The notes: a model not told the origin generated them from the sequence alone. A DNA stretch of 25,191 nucleotides from a bacterium UBP1_UBA4783 (GCA_002403075.1 DHHB01000050.1:31573-56763), one strand, 5' to 3'. Positions 8,124 through 16,268 are shown, counted from the stretch's first letter. Numbers and translations: made by a program.

Positions 8124-9764
8124 GTGTCGCTCTGGGGCAAGATATTCGGGATGAACAAGAACCCCGAGTACGAGCGGGGGATTCAGTATTTCAACGAAGG
8201 GCGCTTCGAGCTCGCCGTCGCGGAGCTCGAGAAGGCGATCCCCAAGGCGGGAAAGGACGATCCCATCCACGCCCTCGGGATGTTCTACGCCGCCGAGTCG
8301 CACGCGCACATCGGCGCCGCGAAGTACCTCGCCGGAGAGCCGGAGGCCGCGCTCGAACATTTCGCGAAGGCGGTCGAGGAGAACCCCGCCTACCCCGACA
8401 TCTACTACCGCATGGGCGTGATCCAGCACAAGCTCGGCGCCGCCGGCGAGGCGCTCGCGAGCCTCCGGCGCGCCGTTGAGCTCAATCCGAACTACTTCGA
8501 GGCGACCTGCTATCTCGGGATCATCCTCTACGAGCGGGGCGAGACGGCCGAGGCGGACGAGGTCTTCAAGCGGGCGCTCAAGATAGGATCCGAGAGCCCG
8601 AGCCCCGTCAGCAAGTTCTTGAGCGACCACCTCGCGGGGCGCGAGACGGATATCCCGCCGCTCGCCTCTCTCAGGGAGATCATCCGGACCGACACGCAGT
8701 TCGACGCGGCGGTGCGGGAAGGGATCGAGGCGTACAACACGGGGAACTACGACGACGCCGTCTCCTCGTTCACGATCGCGCGCGACGCGTATCCCGATTA
8801 CGCCGATATCCGCTTCAAGCTCGGCCTCGCCCGTCTGCGGCGGGGGGATCACGCGGAGGCGCGGCGCGAGCTCGAACGCGCGCTCGAGATCAATCCGCGC
8901 TACGCCGAAGCCCTCTTCTATCTCGGCGTCGTCTTCCTCGATCAGAAGCTCTACCGCGAGGCGCTCGAGCGGTTCGAGCGGGCGGCCGTCATCAAGCCCG
9001 ATTACGCCGATCTCCAGTGCTTTCTCGGCGCGACGAGCTTCCATCTCGGCGATCTCGACCGGGCGCGCGCGGCCCTCGAGAAATCGCTTTCGCTCTCGCC
9101 GGAATACGGCAAGGCGCGCTACTACTACGGCCTGCTCCTCTTCGCGCTCGGCGAGGGGAAGCGCGCGATCGAGTACCTCCGCGAGGCGGCGGCGGGGGAG
9201 GGGCGGAAAGCCACCGCGGATCTCAGCTTCGCGCTCGTGCACCTGCGCGAGGGGAATCTCGAGGAGGCCATGCGCGTCCTGCGGGACATCCTCGAGGCGG
9301 GCGGCGAGAGCGCCGACGTGCTCTATTTCCTCGGCGACTGCTACCTCCGGCTCGGAAAGGGGGAGGAGGCCGAGCGTTTCTTCCGGCGCGCGCTCGAGGT
9401 CAATCCGGGGTTCCTGCGGGCGAAGGAGAAGCTCGCCCTCATCCTCATCCGCCGGGGGTCCTACGAGGACGCCGAACGGCTCCTCGATCCGCCCGCCGCC
9501 GATTTCGCCGACCTCTTCAAGATCCTCGGCGACATCAAGTTCTACCGCGGCGACCTCGAGAGCGCGGAGCGCTACTACCGCACGTCGCTCTCCCTCAACA
9601 CCGAGTACAGCGAGGCGTCGCTCTCGCTCGCGCTCACGTTGCGCAACGAGGGGCGCGCCGCCGAGGCCGACGAGATGCTCGGACGCCTCATCGAACACGA
9701 TCCCGAAAACGTTCTCGCGCGAAACCTCCTCGGCCGCGGTCCGTTCGACACAGCGGGCGGCTAG
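8124..9764 (+). CDS. TPR-repeat protein in the division operon
   Basis: This 546-residue protein is made almost wholly of tetratricopeptide repeats, roughly a dozen units, with the usual pattern (YxxG/AxA and a proline before the next helix pair). The first units cover about residues 15-140. A longer linker at roughly 145-195 breaks the array, and a second, longer run continues to the C-terminus. No signal peptide or membrane segment is visible, so it is probably cytoplasmic. TPRs bind proteins; no catalytic domain is seen. The start is GTG, set by GGGAGG at 8114-8119, 14 bases after the ftsZ stop, so it is very likely translated from the ftsZ transcript. A scaffold or adaptor role near the Z ring is inference from position only. 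The exact function is unknown. Confidence 0.85.
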   Translation: MSLWGKIFGMNKNPEYERGIQYFNEGRFELAVAELEKAIPKAGKDDPIHALGMFYAAESHAHIGAAKYLAGEPEAALEHFAKAVEENPAYPDIYYRMGVIQHKLGAAGEALASLRRAVELNPNYFEATCYLGIILYERGETAEADEVFKRALKIGSESPSPVSKFLSDHLAGRETDIPPLASLREIIRTDTQFDAAVREGIEAYNTGNYDDAVSSFTIARDAYPDYADIRFKLGLARLRRGDHAEARRELERALEINPRYAEALFYLGVVFLDQKLYREALERFERAAVIKPDYADLQCFLGATSFHLGDLDRARAALEKSLSLSPEYGKARYYYGLLLFALGEGKRAIEYLREAAAGEGRKATADLSFALVHLREGNLEEAMRVLRDILEAGGESADVLYFLGDCYLRLGKGEEAERFFRRALEVNPGFLRAKEKLALILIRRGSYEDAERLLDPPAADFADLFKILGDIKFYRGDLESAERYYRTSLSLNTEYSEASLSLALTLRNEGRAAEADEMLGRLIEHDPENVLARNLLGRGPFDTAGG

Positions 9765-9767
9765 GCC

Positions 9768-9773
9768 GGGAGG
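9768..9773 (+). promoter_or_regulatory. ribosome binding site fixing the radical SAM start
   Basis: GGGAGG lies five bases before the GTG at 9779 and four bases after the TPR gene stop. It selects this GTG over any start in the long upstream open frame, which only shadows the TPR gene. Confidence 0.7.
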
Positions 9774-9778
9774 TCTCC

Positions 9779-11353
9779 GTGCGCCGCGCCCGCCCCATAT
9801 CGCGATTCCACACACTCGTCTCCCGTGAAACGGTGCTCGAGAGGTTCCCGCCTCCGGGGCGGGGGGCGCTCCCCGTCGCGGCGGGATATCCCGCGCCGTA
9901 CCGCGTCGGGATGGCGAACCTCGGATTCCATTTCCTCTACGCGGGACTGCGGAGCTCGCCGCGGCTCGCCGTCGAGCGCTTCTTCTCCGACACCGCGCCG
10001 CTCACGCTCGAAACCGGCGCGCCGCTCTCGTCCCGGGCGGTCCTCTTCTTTTCCGTCTCGTACGAGGAGGATTACGTCAACCTCGTCCGCATCCTTCACG
10101 GGGCGGGGATCCCGCCGCTGCGGGAGGAGCGGTCGAGCTCTCCGCTCGTCGTCGCGGGCGGACCGGCGGCGAGCGCCAATCCAGCCCCGCTCGGCGCGAT
10201 CGCGGACGCGATCGCGATCGGCGAGGGAGAGGGCACCCTCGAGGCGATCGTCCGCCTGCTCGCCGAGGAGGGGGGAGGCGCGCGGCGCGCGACGCTCGAG
10301 AGCCTCGCGAGGATACCGTCGGTGATCGTGCCGGGCGTGCCGGGCCCGGGCGCGCCCTCCAGGGAGCCGTTCGGCGGGCCGTTCCCGTACTCGGTCGTCG
10401 CGACGCCCGAGAGCGTGTTTCCCGACACGTTCCTCGTCGAATCCGGACGCGGTTGTCCGGGGGCGTGCGCCTTCTGTCTCGCGACCTCGCTCTACCGCCC
10501 CTTCCGCTTCCTGCGGAAGGACGCGCTCGAGGAGATCCTCTCGCGCCTCGCGGCGCCCGTGCGGCGCGTCGGGCTCGTGAGCCCGGCCGTCGCAGCGAAC
10601 CCCGAGTTCGTCCCGATCGTGAGGATGCTCGCCTCCCGCGGCCTCGGCGTGGCGATGAGCTCGCTGCGGGCGGAGGATCTCGACGAGGAGAAGGCGCGGC
10701 TCATCGGCTCCGTCGGAACGGCGAGCGTGAGCCTCGCCCCCGAATCGGGGAGCGAGCGCCTCCGCTACCGGCTCGGCAAACGGGTGCCGAACGAGCTCTA
10801 CTTCAACGCCGCGGCCCGTCTCAGCGAGGCGGGCGTGCGGCAGTTCACGCTCTACCTTCTCATCGGTTTTCCGGGCGAGGACGCGGAAACGGTCGCCGCC
10901 ACGAAGGTCTTTCTCGAGGGGTTCCGGAAGGCGATCGGCGGACGGAGCCTGTCGGTCCACGTCAACGTCCTCGTGCCGAAGGCGTGGACGCCGCTCCAGT
11001 TTCACCCGATGCCCGACGAGCGGAGCCTCGAAACGCTCCAGAACGCCATGACGAGGATGATCGAGGGGGCCGGGCTCCGGGCGAGGACGAAATCGGTCCG
11101 CTCCGCCGTGCGGCAGGCTCTCTTCTCGCTGGGGGACGAGCGGATCGGCCGGGCGGCCGTTCTGCACGTCGCCGCGGGGCTCGCGTGGAAAAAAGCGCTC
11201 GCGGCCTCCGGCGCGGATACGGAGTTCATCCGCGCGCGAAAAGGCCCCGAGACTCCCTTTCCGTGGGACGCGATCCCGGGGCCCGTGCGTCGAGGCGTTC
11301 TGTGGAAGCGGTTCGAAGCGATCTCCGCGGGAGGCCGGAACGGGGAGCCGTAA
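9779..11353 (+). CDS. B12-binding-like radical SAM protein
   Basis: This 524-residue protein has a radical SAM core with the iron-sulfur cysteines C226, C230 and C233 (CPGACAFC). It is preceded by about 200 residues resembling the cobalamin-binding-like N-terminus of the TIGR03960-type family: YPAPYRVGMANLGFHFLYAGL, the LVVAGGPAASANPAPL segment and the AIGEGEG turn. Later core parts include APESGSERLRYRLGK and LYLLIGFPGE. No clear B12-ligating DxHxxG motif was seen, so cobalamin binding is uncertain. The substrate is unknown. The GTG start is chosen because GGGAGG lies five bases upstream (9768-9773), just after the TPR gene stop; an open frame back to 9017 is an out-of-frame shadow of that gene. 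It may be the last gene of the dcw operon. Confidence 0.85.
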   Translation: MRRARPISRFHTLVSRETVLERFPPPGRGALPVAAGYPAPYRVGMANLGFHFLYAGLRSSPRLAVERFFSDTAPLTLETGAPLSSRAVLFFSVSYEEDYVNLVRILHGAGIPPLREERSSSPLVVAGGPAASANPAPLGAIADAIAIGEGEGTLEAIVRLLAEEGGGARRATLESLARIPSVIVPGVPGPGAPSREPFGGPFPYSVVATPESVFPDTFLVESGRGCPGACAFCLATSLYRPFRFLRKDALEEILSRLAAPVRRVGLVSPAVAANPEFVPIVRMLASRGLGVAMSSLRAEDLDEEKARLIGSVGTASVSLAPESGSERLRYRLGKRVPNELYFNAAARLSEAGVRQFTLYLLIGFPGEDAETVAATKVFLEGFRKAIGGRSLSVHVNVLVPKAWTPLQFHPMPDERSLETLQNAMTRMIEGAGLRARTKSVRSAVRQALFSLGDERIGRAAVLHVAAGLAWKKALAASGADTEFIRARKGPETPFPWDAIPGPVRRGVLWKRFEAISAGGRNGEP

Positions 11354-11361
11354 GGCGGGGG

Positions 11362-11550
11362 TCAGGCCTTCTTCACGGTGCCGCTCTTGATGCAGCGGGC
11401 GCAGACATAGGCCCTTCCGGGCTTTCCGTCGATCGTGACGCGGATCTTCTGCAGGTTCGGAAGCTGGCGGCGCTTCGAGACGTTATGGGCGTGGCTGATT
11501 TGATTGCCGGTCATCGGCCGTTTTCCGCATATGGCGCATTCCTTGGACAT
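11362..11550 (-). CDS. rpmB: 50S ribosomal protein bL28
   Basis: bL28 is a small protein of the large ribosomal subunit. The 62-residue product begins MSKECAICGKRP and contains the family segments HAHNVSKRRQLPNLQKIRV and a C-terminal CARCIKSG. Cysteines 5, 8, 50 and 53 form two CxxC pairs, so this is the zinc-binding (C+) form. The ATG at 11550 is preceded on the minus strand by GGGAGGA; a longer in-frame extension would run across the promoter region and into recG, so it is rejected. It stands alone, divergent from recG and convergent with the radical SAM gene, whose stop is only eight bases away. Confidence 0.97.
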   Translation of the reverse strand: MSKECAICGKRPMTGNQISHAHNVSKRRQLPNLQKIRVTIDGKPGRAYVCARCIKSGTVKKA

Positions 11551-11563
11551 GGTATCCTCCCGG

Positions 11564-11591
11564 TTGCCGAAAAGTGCACATAATCTAAGAT
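11564..11591 (+). promoter_or_regulatory. candidate sigma-70 promoter of recG
   Basis: TTGCCG (11564-11569) and TAAGAT (11586-11591) are separated by 16 bases, with the recG ATG 26 bases after the -10. This would give a 5' leader of roughly 20 bases containing an AAGGGG ribosome site. It overlaps the divergent rpmB promoter. Confidence 0.45.
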
Positions 11592-11610
11592 AACCGGGGG
11601 CGAATGGCAA
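11582..11610 (-). promoter_or_regulatory. candidate sigma-70 promoter of rpmB
   Basis: Read on the minus strand, TTGCCA (11610-11605) and TAGATT (11587-11582) are separated by 17 bases and face rpmB, whose ATG is about 32 bases further on. The -10 hexamer overlaps that of the divergent recG promoter. The match is good by eye and has not been tested. Confidence 0.5.
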
Positions 11611-11617
11611 GGGGATA

Positions 11618-13720
11618 ATGGAAACGGGCTCGCGATCGTACGATCCGCTCCAGCAGAGCAGCCAGTTCATCAAAGGGGTCGGCCCGGCGAGACAGGTCTC
11701 TCTCGAACGCCTCGGCATACGGACCGTCGAGGACCTCGTCATGCATTTTCCGCGCGCCTACCTGGACCGGCGGAACCTCGTTCCCATCGGGCGGCTCGTG
11801 CCCGGGATGGAAGCGAACTTCACGGGGACGATCCTCGCCGTCTCGCCGCGCCGAGGCAGGCGCGCGCGGAGCATCCTCACCGTCGCGGTCGGCGACGAGT
11901 CGGGCGTCGTGAACCTCGTGTACTTCAACCAGCCGTACCTCGAAAAATATTTCCGGCAGGGGGAGCGCGTCGTCGTGAGCGGGGAGATGACGATATACCG
12001 CGGCACGCGCCAGCTCGTTTCGCCGGAATGCGAGGCGATCGGGAGCGATCTCACCGAATCGCTCATCCACGCGGGGCGCATCGTTCCCGTGTACCCCCTC
12101 ACCGCGGGGATCTCGCAGCGCATGATGCGGCGGATCGTGCACGGGGCGCTCGAGAAGTCGTCGGGCGCGGTTCCGGAGAACCTCACGAGCGCGCTCATGC
12201 GGGAGTTCGACGTGCCTCCGCGCGCGGAGGCGCTCGCCGCGATACACTACCCGGAGTCGCTCGAAACGCTCGAGCGGGCGAAACGCCGCTTCAAGGTCGA
12301 GGAGGTGTTTTTCCTCCACCTGCTCCTGCGCGAGCGGAGGGCGCGCGCGGGGCGCGAGCGCAAACGGCCGCCGGTTCCGCCGCCGCACCCGCTGCTCGAG
12401 CGCTTCGTCGCGGGACTCCCCTTCGAGCTCACCGCGGCGCAGCGCCGGGTGCTCGGCGAGATCGCGGCGGACGCGGAGCGCGCCGCGGGGCTCAACCGGC
12501 TCATTCAGGGAGAGGTCGGATCCGGAAAGACCGTCGTGGGGCTCGCCGCCGCCATGCTCGCGATCGGCAAGGGGTATCAGGCCGCGCTCATGGCTCCCAC
12601 CGAGATCCTCGCCGTGCAGCATTTCGAGCGCGCGCGCCTCTTCTGCGACCCCCTCGGCGTCCGGTCGACGCTCCTCATCGGGGCCATGCCGAAGGCCGAG
12701 AAGGCCCGCGCTCAGGAGGATATACGCTCGGGATCGGTCGACCTCATCGTCGGAACGCACGCGTTGATTCAGGACGTCGTCGCGTTCAAATCGCTCGGCC
12801 TCGCCGTCATCGACGAGCAGCACCGCTTCGGCGTGAAGCAGCGGGCCCGCTTCGGCGCGGAGGAGGCGGTTCTGCCCCATTACCTCGTCATGACCGCGAC
12901 GCCGATCCCGCGGAGTCTCGCGCAGACCGTGTACGGCGATCTCGATCTGTCCGTCATCGACGAGATGCCGCGCGGGCGGCGGCGCGTCGAGACGAAGCTC
13001 GTTCCCGCCGACGATCGCGGGCGCGTCTACGGCGAGATACGCGCCGCGTTCGAGCGCGGGGAGCAGGCCTTCATCCTCTATCCGCTCGTGCAGGAGAGCG
13101 AGCGGACGGATCTTCTCGCGGCCACGGAGGAGTTCGAGCGGCTGCAGCGGGACGAGTTCGCCGCGCATCCGCTCGGACTGCTGCACGGCCGCATGAGCTT
13201 CGAGGAGAAATCGAAGGCGATCGAGCTCTTCCGCCGGGGGGAGATACGCGGCCTCGTGACGACGACCGTCATCGAGGTCGGCGTCGACGTTCCGAACGCC
13301 TCGATGCTGCTCGTGAACAACCCCGAACGGTTCGGCCTCGCGCAGCTGCACCAGCTGCGGGGCCGCGTCGGCCGCGGCGGCGCGGCCGGCGTCTGCTGGC
13401 TCCTGCTCGGGGAGGACTGCGGCGCCGCGGCGCGCGGGCGTCTCGCCTTCTTCGCGTCGCACGACGACGGATTCGAGGTCGCCGAAGAGGATCTGCGACT
13501 TCGCGGCCCCGGCGAGATCTGGGGGTACCGCCAATCGGGAGCGCCGGGTTTTCGTCTCATCAATCCGCTCGGCGACCACGAGCTCGTGCGGCTTTCGTGG
13601 GACGCCGCCGGGAGGATCGTCGAGCGCGATCCGGGCCTCGGGCTCGCCGAGCACCGCCCCGTCGCGTACTATTTCCACCGGTACTACAGGCCGAAGGTGG
13701 AGCTCGCCGAGATCGGCTGA
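11618..13720 (+). CDS. recG: ATP-dependent DNA helicase RecG
   Basis: RecG is a double-stranded DNA translocase that remodels stalled forks, D-loops and R-loops. The 700-residue length fits the family. The N-terminal wedge/OB domain spans about residues 1-250 (GVGPARQVSLERLGIRTVEDLVMHFPRAYLDRR, then an OB-like LAVSPRRGRRARSILTV). Helicase motif I is GEVGSGKT at 298-305, motif II DEQH at 399-402, and motif III MTATPIPRSLA follows. The second helicase domain has LLHGRMSFEEK, TTTVIEVGVDVPNA and QLHQLRGRVGRG. The C-terminal DLRLRGPGEIWGYRQSG is RecG-typical. Its start lies 67 bases from the divergent rpmB start. The nearest downstream gene begins 76 bases after the stop. Confidence 0.97.
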   Translation: METGSRSYDPLQQSSQFIKGVGPARQVSLERLGIRTVEDLVMHFPRAYLDRRNLVPIGRLVPGMEANFTGTILAVSPRRGRRARSILTVAVGDESGVVNLVYFNQPYLEKYFRQGERVVVSGEMTIYRGTRQLVSPECEAIGSDLTESLIHAGRIVPVYPLTAGISQRMMRRIVHGALEKSSGAVPENLTSALMREFDVPPRAEALAAIHYPESLETLERAKRRFKVEEVFFLHLLLRERRARAGRERKRPPVPPPHPLLERFVAGLPFELTAAQRRVLGEIAADAERAAGLNRLIQGEVGSGKTVVGLAAAMLAIGKGYQAALMAPTEILAVQHFERARLFCDPLGVRSTLLIGAMPKAEKARAQEDIRSGSVDLIVGTHALIQDVVAFKSLGLAVIDEQHRFGVKQRARFGAEEAVLPHYLVMTATPIPRSLAQTVYGDLDLSVIDEMPRGRRRVETKLVPADDRGRVYGEIRAAFERGEQAFILYPLVQESERTDLLAATEEFERLQRDEFAAHPLGLLHGRMSFEEKSKAIELFRRGEIRGLVTTTVIEVGVDVPNASMLLVNNPERFGLAQLHQLRGRVGRGGAAGVCWLLLGEDCGAAARGRLAFFASHDDGFEVAEEDLRLRGPGEIWGYRQSGAPGFRLINPLGDHELVRLSWDAAGRIVERDPGLGLAEHRPVAYYFHRYYRPKVELAEIG

Positions 13721-13796
13721 CGCGTGGATGCGCGGCTCCGCCGCGCGCCGGCGCCGCGCTCCCGCGGGGAGCGCCTATCGACACAGGAGGACGCCG

Positions 13797-14345
13797 ATGA
13801 TATCGAGAGAACGGGCGCTCGAGCTCGTGAACGCCAACCTCGCGAAAAAGAACCTCGTGAAGCACGTTCTCGCCGTCGAGGCGATCATGCGCGCCCTCGC
13901 GCGGAAACTCGGGGAGGACGAAGAGGTCTGGGGGCTCGCCGGGCTTCTCCACGATCTCGACTACGAAAAAACGATGCAGGACCCCGCGAACCACGGGCGT
14001 CTCACCGTCGAGATGATTTCGGATCTCGACCTGCCCCCGGGGATCGATCAGGCGGTGCTCGCGCACGCCGGGCACGCCCCCCGCAACTCGCTCATGGACA
14101 AGGCGATATACTGTTCCGACCCCGTTACTGGCTTGATAGTTGCATCGGCGCTCATGCATCCCTCGAAGAGGCTCGCGGGGATCGACCCCGTCTTCGTGGG
14201 AAATCGCTTCGGGGAAAAGCGGTTCGCGGCCGGCGCGAATCGCGAGGCGATTGCAAGCTGTAGCGAGCTGGGTATCGAATTGCACGAGTTCTTCCGGATC
14301 TCGATCGATGCGATGAACGGCATCGCGGCCGACCTCGAGCTCTAG
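13797..14345 (+). CDS. HD-domain protein, probable metal-dependent phosphohydrolase
   Basis: The 182-residue product is a compact HD-superfamily domain. Candidate metal ligands are H23, H52-D53 (LLHDLDYE), H66, H90 or H93, and D108 (YCSDP). This pattern is that of HDIG-type proteins of about 180 residues found widely in bacteria, most of them without an assigned substrate; nucleotide or phosphodiester hydrolysis is likely. No receiver, GGDEF or HD-GYP signature is present. AGGAGG at 13785-13790 fixes the ATG at 13797; the open frame upstream to 13728 is GC-rich spacer. Transcription probably continues from recG, but the 76-base gap leaves room for its own promoter. Confidence 0.85.
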   Translation: MISRERALELVNANLAKKNLVKHVLAVEAIMRALARKLGEDEEVWGLAGLLHDLDYEKTMQDPANHGRLTVEMISDLDLPPGIDQAVLAHAGHAPRNSLMDKAIYCSDPVTGLIVASALMHPSKRLAGIDPVFVGNRFGEKRFAAGANREAIASCSELGIELHEFFRISIDAMNGIAADLEL

Positions 14346-14397
14346 AGCGCCGGAGCCCGGCTCGAACCTGACGACTCGAAATCGGAGGGCGCGAGCT

Positions 14398-14973
14398 ATG
14401 ATCGTCACATGCGATGGCTGCCGCACGAAGTATCTTCTGAGCGACGACAAGGTGCCGGAGCGGGGCATCAGGGTACGGTGTCCGAAATGCCGGTACGTGT
14501 GGCGCCTCATGCCGCGGGCCGACGCGTCGGTATTCGAGGTGTCGAGCGGCGTTTTCTCGGGGCAGGAGCCGGAGGTGGGGGAGCGGCAGGCCGGCGGATG
14601 GGCCGCGCTCGAGAAGTCCCTTCACTCGTTCGCGGAACGCCGGGACCGCTCGAGCGAGGAGGAGCGGCCGGTCGAGGAACCCCCCGAGGAGCCGAGGGCG
14701 TCGGCGACGGCGACCGAGGATCCCGAGCTCCGCAAGCGCCTCGATCGCTCAAAGAGGTTGGCGAGGGTGTTCGTCAGTGATATTCTCGTCTATAACAAGG
14801 AGAAGCGGGACAAGGCGCTCGAGAACGGGGATCTCATGACCGTCTTCGGTCCCGAGATAAAGAAGGCATGGGAGGCGTACAAGGAGAAGATCGGCTCAAA
14901 CCTCCCCGAATCGAGCCAGTTCTTCCGGGACGCGCTGAACGAAATACTCGCCGACGGCCGGAAGATCTTCTGA
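14398..14973 (+). CDS. MJ0042-type zinc-ribbon protein
   Basis: The 191-residue protein begins with an MJ0042-family zinc finger: C5xxC8 and C28xxC31 flank a segment with the typical YxLxDDKVPxxGxxVRCPKC spacing and a following tryptophan. A charged, probably disordered stretch (about residues 45-115, rich in Glu, Pro and Arg) leads to a compact helical C-terminal domain (RLARVFVSDILVYNKEK, then FGPEIKKAWEAYKEKIG and FFRDALNEIL). Such C-terminal modules occur in deltaproteobacterial-type zinc-ribbon proteins; the function is not known to me. There is no membrane segment. A CGGAGGG site precedes the ATG. The next gene starts four bases after its stop, so the two are probably translated together. 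Confidence 0.85.
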   Translation: MIVTCDGCRTKYLLSDDKVPERGIRVRCPKCRYVWRLMPRADASVFEVSSGVFSGQEPEVGERQAGGWAALEKSLHSFAERRDRSSEEERPVEEPPEEPRASATATEDPELRKRLDRSKRLARVFVSDILVYNKEKRDKALENGDLMTVFGPEIKKAWEAYKEKIGSNLPESSQFFRDALNEILADGRKIF

Positions 14974-14977
14974 TGTC

Positions 14978-15808
14978 GTGGAAGAAACAGGCCTCAATAT
15001 ACTGAACCTCCAGCCGGAGCTGCGGAACGAGTTTTTCGCCGAGGCGAAGCTCCCCGATACCGCGGCGGTCCGCGAATTCGACACCATCGCCAAGCTCGTC
15101 CGCGGGTTGAAGCAATCGGGGGGACGCCCCGAGAGCATTCTCGTGTTTCTCCCGAAACGGACGTTCGATCCCCGCAAGGCGCGCCGTATCCGGCTCGCGA
15201 GCCTCGATTCCCCGTTCTACGTCGTCACGAGGAAATGCACGGAGAAGGACTACCTCGCGTACCTCGCAATCGGCGTCAGCGCCGTGCTGCAACCGCCATT
15301 CGATAAAGGAGATGTGCAGCGCGTCCTGAACGGCCACGAAAACTGCGGGATACCCTTTCCGCGGAGCGCCGAGGTCGTCCGGGAAGGGCAGGCCCGTCTC
15401 GATTTCCTCATGCCGAGCAAGCTCACCCGCATCCTCGGCGTGAACCGGCTCGTCGCCTTTCTCGCCGACGAGTTCGGGTTTCCGGCGGAGGACGCACGGG
15501 TGAATCTGCCGCTCGTCATGGACGAGGCGCTCACGAACGCCATCATCCACGGCAACGGGCAGCGCGAGGACAAAAAGGTCCACGTGAGGGTCTACGTCAG
15601 CGTGCATCGTTTCTTCGTGCAGGTCGAGGACGAGGGGGACGGGTTCGATCCCATGCTCGCCGCCGATCCGAAGGCCGGCGACAACGTCTACCGGCGTTCG
15701 GGCCGCGGAATCTATCTCATGCGGGAGATCATGGACCGGGTCGAGTTCAAGAACGGCGGCCGGCTCGTGGAGCTCGAAAAGCGCAACCCTCTGAACGGCG
15801 GGTACTAG
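14978..15808 (+). CDS. anti-sigma-type ATPase with degenerate receiver-like N-terminus
   Basis: This 276-residue protein has two halves. Residues about 145-276 form a GHKL/HATPase_c domain like SpoIIAB and RsbW: the N box DEALTNAIIHGN (E183, N187, H191), the G1 box EDEGDGFDP and the G2 box GRGIYLMREIMD. No histidine phosphoacceptor domain is present, which fits a Ser/Thr anti-sigma kinase or an ATP-binding partner-switching protein. Residues about 1-118 look like a receiver fold (SPFYVVTRKCTEKDYLAYLAIGVSAVLQPPFDKGDVQRVL) but lack the phospho-acceptor Asp and have Gln where the usual Lys precedes Pro. The start is GTG with no strong ribosome site, four bases after the zinc-ribbon gene, suggesting coupling. 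The partner sigma or anti-anti-sigma factor is not in the window. Confidence 0.82.
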   Translation: MEETGLNILNLQPELRNEFFAEAKLPDTAAVREFDTIAKLVRGLKQSGGRPESILVFLPKRTFDPRKARRIRLASLDSPFYVVTRKCTEKDYLAYLAIGVSAVLQPPFDKGDVQRVLNGHENCGIPFPRSAEVVREGQARLDFLMPSKLTRILGVNRLVAFLADEFGFPAEDARVNLPLVMDEALTNAIIHGNGQREDKKVHVRVYVSVHRFFVQVEDEGDGFDPMLAADPKAGDNVYRRSGRGIYLMREIMDRVEFKNGGRLVELEKRNPLNGGY

Positions 15809-15814
15809 ATCCCT

Positions 15815-16255
15815 CTACTCGTTCCCCCACTTTTCGCGCGCGATCCGATCGAGCAGCTTCTCGACCTGCCCGCGCACGCGCTCGTCCTGATCGGGCTCGA
15901 AGAGCACCTTGCGGACGCGGCCCTGCTCGTCCTTCTGGACGTAGCGGAGCGCCTTGACGTGCTCGATCGGCACGAGGATGTCCTTGCTGACGCGCACGTC
16001 GATCGCGTTTCCATCGAGGTTGACGTCGGGATGGTTCCACGGATGCATGCCGACGCCCCATCCGTGCACGATCATGCTGCAGACGACCGCGCGGAACGTG
16101 TTCTGGCGCTGCACGGTGTCGAGCTGGAACGTCCCCTGGAACTTCTCCATCATCCCGTCGACGACCGCCGTGAGCTTGCCGACGACCTCGTCCTTCGGCT
16201 CGACGTTGAGGAGTCGGTTGAAAACCTCGCGAAGTATCTTTTCCGTGATCTGCAT
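15815..16255 (-). CDS. uncharacterised 146-residue protein
   Basis: I do not recognise this family. The 146-residue soluble product begins MQITEKILREVFNRLLNVEP, continues through a central conserved-looking core (TFRAVVCSMIVHGWGVGMHPWNHPDVNLDG) and ends in a charged helical segment (VRGQVEKLLDRIAREKWGNE). No signal peptide, membrane helix or known catalytic motif is seen. The ATG at 16255 follows a G-rich Shine-Dalgarno-like run 13 bases after the MFS gene stop, so it is the last gene of the acyltransferase-glycosyltransferase-transporter operon. A longer frame to 16357 would overlap the transporter. Codon use matches its neighbours. Confidence 0.7.
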   Translation of the reverse strand: MQITEKILREVFNRLLNVEPKDEVVGKLTAVVDGMMEKFQGTFQLDTVQRQNTFRAVVCSMIVHGWGVGMHPWNHPDVNLDGNAIDVRVSKDILVPIEHVKALRYVQKDEQGRVRKVLFEPDQDERVRGQVEKLLDRIAREKWGNE

Positions 16256-16268
16256 CCTGACCCCCCGT

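Noticed and set aside
8055..9815. 586-codon open frame antisense to the TPR gene
   Set aside because: Covered by an ftsZ-linked TPR gene with a good ribosome site; its composition is only the GC-rich complement.
11585..13678. 697-codon open frame antisense to recG
   Set aside because: It lies fully opposite a clear recG, its translation is Arg/Glu/Asp rich with no known motif, and such mirror frames are common at high GC.
13721..13796. GC-rich stem possibilities after recG
   Set aside because: No T tract; several alternative short stems of equal quality, as expected at this GC.
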